NCBI GenBank assembly: GCA_012962595.1
Contig: DTXE01000530.1
Span: 1 to 8,765, forward strand
Length of the DNA: 8,765 nt
Direction of reading: 5' to 3'
DNA from: Syntrophaceae bacterium
Lineage (GTDB): Bacteria; Desulfobacterota; DTXE01
Part shown: positions 5,965 to 8,765 of the stretch, one piece after another
Position numbering within the stretch: the first letter of the stretch is position 1
How the letters are laid out: every line of letters begins with the position of its first letter
Notes under the pieces: generated by a model
Database searches by the model: none
The model's input: the letters and a program-made list of their open reading frames with translations, nothing else
What the model was told of the DNA's origin: nothing
Made by a program: the position numbers and the translations under genes

Positions 5965-6001
5965 ATTTTGAACTTTGATATGTGGGTTTTACGTTCTTAG
6001 T

Positions 6002-6799
6002 ATGGATATTATTGTTTGCATAAAGCAGGTTCCAGACACCGGGCAAGTGAAAATTGATCCCCATACCCACACCTTGATTCGAGAAGGCGTGGAGAGCATA
6101 ATCAACCCCTATGACAGATATGCCATAGAGGAGGGGGTGAGGATTAAAGAACGTTATGGAGGCAAAGTTACCGCTATAAGCATGGGACCTCCCCAGGCAA
6201 AGGAGGCACTTAAGGAAGCCATATCATGTGGAGTGGACGAGGCAGTTTTACTTTGTGACAGGGCCTTTGCCGGGGCAGATACCTTGGCTACCACTTATAC
6301 TTTGGCCAAAGGCATTGAACAAATCGGCAGATTCGATCTAATTATCTGTGGAAAGCAAACCATTGATGGAGACACTGCCCAAGTGGGGCCCGGTGTTGCA
6401 GAGCGACTAGATATCCCTTATGTCTCGTACGTGAGGAAGATAGAATTTATAGGGAATAGGTGTGCAAGGGTGGAGCGGATGATGGATGACGGTTACGATA
6501 TTCTGGAGATGGATCTTCCTGCTTTAATAACTGTGACTAAGGAAATTAATGAACCTAGACTCCCATCGCTTAAGGGGGAGGTACGTGCAGCGAGTATAGA
6601 GATTCCCATGTACACAGCTAAAGATTTAGGCATAGATATTAATAAGATAGGACTTGCAGGATCTGCCACGGAGGTTATCAAAATATTCCCACCTCCTAAA
6701 AAAGGACAGTATGAGCGAATTGAGGGGACTTTAGATGAACAGGTAGAGACCCTGCTTAAGAAGTTAAAAGAGCTGGGTATTATTAATATACCTCTGTAG
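6002..6799 (+). CDS. etfB: electron transfer flavoprotein subunit beta, bifurcating-type
   Basis: EtfB pairs with EtfA to carry electrons to or from the acyl-CoA dehydrogenase. The 265-residue protein starts MDIIVCIKQVPDTGQVKID and has LIREGVESIINPYD, ISMGPPQAKEAL, RAFAGADT and CGKQTIDGDTAQVGP (116-130). The IDGDTAQVGP form, with the MGPPQA and FAGADT segments, is what I know from clostridial LctB/CarD/Bcd-linked ETFs that hold a second FAD and take electrons from NADH. Ordinary mitochondrial-type ETF has IDDDxxQTG there and binds AMP. The ATG at 6002 is the family start; a TTG at 5975 would add nine odd residues. No clear ribosome site precedes the ATG, although the gap after the dehydrogenase gene is only 37 bases. 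Confidence 0.93.
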   Translation: MDIIVCIKQVPDTGQVKIDPHTHTLIREGVESIINPYDRYAIEEGVRIKERYGGKVTAISMGPPQAKEALKEAISCGVDEAVLLCDRAFAGADTLATTYTLAKGIEQIGRFDLIICGKQTIDGDTAQVGPGVAERLDIPYVSYVRKIEFIGNRCARVERMMDDGYDILEMDLPALITVTKEINEPRLPSLKGEVRAASIEIPMYTAKDLGIDINKIGLAGSATEVIKIFPPPKKGQYERIEGTLDEQVETLLKKLKELGIINIPL

Positions 6800-6812
6800 C
6801 AAGAAGCAAGAA

Positions 6813-8012
6813 ATGAGTATAAAGGTAGATAAAGAGAAATGTACGGGCTGTGAGACTTGCGTCGATACCTGCCCCTTTGGAGCTATTACCATGGTTGAGG
6901 GGAAGGCAGACATAGGTGATCAATGCAACCTGTGCGGGGCCTGCCAAGAGGTATGTGAAGTAGGTGCTATCTCTATAGAGGCCATTGAAAAGGAGGAAGT
7001 CCAAGATAAAGAAGCCTACAAGGGGATATGGGTTTATGGCGAGTATAGGAAGGGCAGAATAGCTCCAGTGGTTTATGAATTGTTAGGAGAGGGCCGGAGG
7101 CTGGCTCATAAGCTTAACGTGGATGTATCATGTATACTTTTAGGCTATGAATTAAAGGATAAAACTAGGGATTTGATTGGATATGGAGCAGATAAGGTCT
7201 ACCTAGTAGATGATGCTATACTTAAAGACTTCAGAGATGATGTGTATGGTGATGTCCTTACAGATTTGATTGAAAAGCATAAACCCGAGATCTTCTTGGC
7301 TGGTGCTACTTCTATAGGGCGTTCATTAATTCCTAAGGTTGCAACACATCTAAATACAGGCCTGACCGCCGATTGTACCGATTTTGATATAGATCTAGAA
7401 AAACGCCTTCTTCTTCAAACCCGTCCTGCTTTTGGTGGGAATATCATGGCTACCATAGTCTGTCCTGACAGGCGGCCCCAAATGGCTACTGTAAGACCCA
7501 AGGTGATGAAGAAGATGGCATTTGATGAGAATCGTGAAGGAGAAATAATCAAAGTTACCCTAGATTCTATTAATATTAAGGCCAGGACACGGTTTATTGA
7601 GTCCGTACAGCAGGTAAGCGATGCACCCAATTTAAGTGAAGCCGATGTGATAGTTTCAGGAGGGAGAGGACTAAAGGATTCTAAAAACTTTGGGTTACTC
7701 CAGGAACTGGCAACCTTATTAAATGGGGCAGTAGGTGCCTCACGGGGAGCAGTAGATGCAGGTTGGATTCCCTATTTCCATCAGGTGGGACAGACCGGAA
7801 AGACAGTATGTCCCAAGTTATATATTGCTTGTGGCATATCGGGTGCAGTGCAGCACCTTGTAGGAATGCAATCATCGGAAGTGATTGTGGCCATCAACAC
7901 CGACCCTCATGCCCGTATATTTGACGTGGCCACATTTGGTATCGTAAGGGATTTGTTTGAGGTGGTTCCCGCATTAACAAAAAGGATTAAACAGGCAATA
8001 GGATGTGAGTGA
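6813..8012 (+). CDS. etfA: electron transfer flavoprotein subunit alpha fused to an N-terminal 2x[4Fe-4S] ferredoxin domain
   Basis: The 399-residue protein has two parts. Residues 1-55 are a bacterial ferredoxin with two full cluster motifs: C10-x2-C13-x2-C16-x3-C20-P and C38-x2-C41-x2-C44-x3-C48. Residues about 70-399 are EtfA. Its N-terminal half carries GLTADCTDFDID and TRPAFGGNIMATI, and its FAD domain carries SGGRGLKD (282-289), GASRGAVDAGWIP (308-320), QVGQTGKT (324-331), YIACGISGAVQH (337-348) and AINTDP (360-365). The fusion and gene order match CarE of the caffeyl-CoA reductase complex, where extra clusters serve ferredoxin electron transfer. It lies 13 bases after etfB with only a weak AAGAAG-type ribosome site, and its TGA overlaps the fabG ATG by one base. 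Confidence 0.95.
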   Translation: MSIKVDKEKCTGCETCVDTCPFGAITMVEGKADIGDQCNLCGACQEVCEVGAISIEAIEKEEVQDKEAYKGIWVYGEYRKGRIAPVVYELLGEGRRLAHKLNVDVSCILLGYELKDKTRDLIGYGADKVYLVDDAILKDFRDDVYGDVLTDLIEKHKPEIFLAGATSIGRSLIPKVATHLNTGLTADCTDFDIDLEKRLLLQTRPAFGGNIMATIVCPDRRPQMATVRPKVMKKMAFDENREGEIIKVTLDSINIKARTRFIESVQQVSDAPNLSEADVIVSGGRGLKDSKNFGLLQELATLLNGAVGASRGAVDAGWIPYFHQVGQTGKTVCPKLYIACGISGAVQHLVGMQSSEVIVAINTDPHARIFDVATFGIVRDLFEVVPALTKRIKQAIGCE

Positions 8013-8764
8013 TGGAAACCCTGGGGTTAGAAGAAAAGATCGCCTTTATAACTGGTGGCTCAAGGGGTATCGGAAGGGCTATTGCCCTATATTTAGCAAA
8101 ATTCAAGGTAAGGGTGATAATCAACTACATTGCCAATGTGGATGCGGCCAATGAAACCCTTACCCTTATTAAGGGACATGGTGGATTGGGGTATGCCTAT
8201 CCTTTTGATATATCATCCTTCAAAGCTGTCCAAGATTCCTTTAAAGGAATTTTGAAGGAGTTTGGAAGAATTGACTATCTCGTTAATAATGCGGGTGTTA
8301 CCCGGGATAATCTAATGGTGGCATTGAAGGAGGAGGACTGGGACCGAGTATTGGATATAAACTTGAAGGGGGTATTCAATTGTACAAAGGCAGTGGCTAA
8401 GTCCATGATTAAACAGAGGTATGGTAGGATTGTAAATATAGCCTCTGTAGTGGGTGTTATGGGAAATGCAGGTCAGGCAAACTATGCCGCCTCCAAGGCA
8501 GGTATGATTGGATTTACCAAAGCAGTGGCCAAAGAATTGGCTCCCCGGGGGATTACGGTTAATGCTATTGCTCCGGGTTTTATAGAGACCGAAATGACCA
8601 AGGATCTATCACCTGAGATTAAGCAAGATTTGCTCAGTCGGATACCATTGGCTCGCTTTGGCGATCCTATGGAGGTGGCTCGTGTAGTAGGATTCTTACT
8701 TTCCGATGCGGCTAGTTATATTACAGGCCAAGTAATTCATGTAAACGGTGGTTTGTACATGTAG
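8012..8764 (+). CDS. fabG: 3-oxoacyl-[ACP] reductase, short-chain dehydrogenase family
   Basis: FabG reduces 3-oxoacyl-ACP to 3-hydroxyacyl-ACP, normally with NADPH, in fatty-acid elongation. The 250-residue protein is complete, ending just before the window edge. It has TGGSRGIG (14-21) for cofactor binding, NNAG (92-95), and the catalytic set N117, S145, Y158 and K162 (YAASK), then the usual APGFIETEMT and end block ITGQVIHVNGG. The ATG overlaps the etfA stop in TGATG, a sign of translational coupling; a GTG three bases upstream is also possible. Close relatives reduce acetoacetyl-CoA (PhaB-like), and next to an acyl-CoA dehydrogenase/ETF set a CoA substrate cannot be excluded. FabG is preferred because of plsX and the family end block. 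Confidence 0.9.
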   Translation: METLGLEEKIAFITGGSRGIGRAIALYLAKFKVRVIINYIANVDAANETLTLIKGHGGLGYAYPFDISSFKAVQDSFKGILKEFGRIDYLVNNAGVTRDNLMVALKEEDWDRVLDINLKGVFNCTKAVAKSMIKQRYGRIVNIASVVGVMGNAGQANYAASKAGMIGFTKAVAKELAPRGITVNAIAPGFIETEMTKDLSPEIKQDLLSRIPLARFGDPMEVARVVGFLLSDAASYITGQVIHVNGGLYM

Positions 8765-8765
8765 A

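Noticed and set aside
5975..6001. Upstream TTG start for etfB
   Set aside because: The extra residues MICGFYVLS are unlike EtfB; MDIIVCIKQVPDTG is the family start.

Overview
The window looks like ordinary chromosome of an anaerobic bacterium with moderate GC (roughly low to mid 40s %). The main clue is an acyl-CoA dehydrogenase / EtfB / ferredoxin-EtfA cassette of the flavin-based electron-bifurcating type. The housekeeping genes and the Tat-type DUF362 protein also fit a syntrophic or sulfate-reducing Desulfobacterota-like organism, but lineage cannot be fixed from this sequence alone. No transposase, phage gene or CRISPR array was found.

Left part (1-1140): the N-terminal part of a DUF362 protein runs off the left edge on the minus strand. 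Its ribosome site lies in a hairpin, and its start region has a possible one-base frame problem. An intergenic stretch follows with a short palindromic repeat (copy 1). Next come a minus-strand tRNA-Ala(GGC) with its terminator and a plus-strand tRNA-Leu(CAA). The two tRNAs are divergent, and their -35 boxes are the two arms of one perfect inverted repeat.

Middle part (1141-4674): pepA (M17 leucyl aminopeptidase) is followed by a 49-residue unrecognised small ORF with a good ribosome site. A strong sigma70-type promoter with a perfect 9-bp inverted repeat between and over its core elements then leads into DUF177/YceD - rpmF (L32) - plsX, the classical start of a bacterial fatty-acid/phospholipid operon.

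Right part (4675-8765): after plsX there is a second copy of the palindromic repeat, here carrying a 13-bp GC-rich hairpin. Then come acyl-CoA dehydrogenase - etfB - etfA (with a fused 2x[4Fe-4S] ferredoxin domain) - fabG, tightly packed. In many bacteria plsX is followed by fabH-fabD-fabG. Here the fabH/fabD position is taken by a three-gene set with the gene order and domain content of the caffeyl-CoA reductase complex CarC-CarD-CarE. The cassette probably joins an NADH- and ferredoxin-linked acyl-CoA/enoyl-CoA redox step to the fatty-acid gene cluster. The direction of that reaction and its substrate cannot be read from the sequence.

The most interesting items are the bifurcation-type cassette inside the fatty-acid locus, the two-copy palindromic element whose differences keep RNA pairing on the plus strand, the shared palindromic tRNA promoter, the operator-like palindrome in the DUF177 promoter, and the small ORF after pepA.
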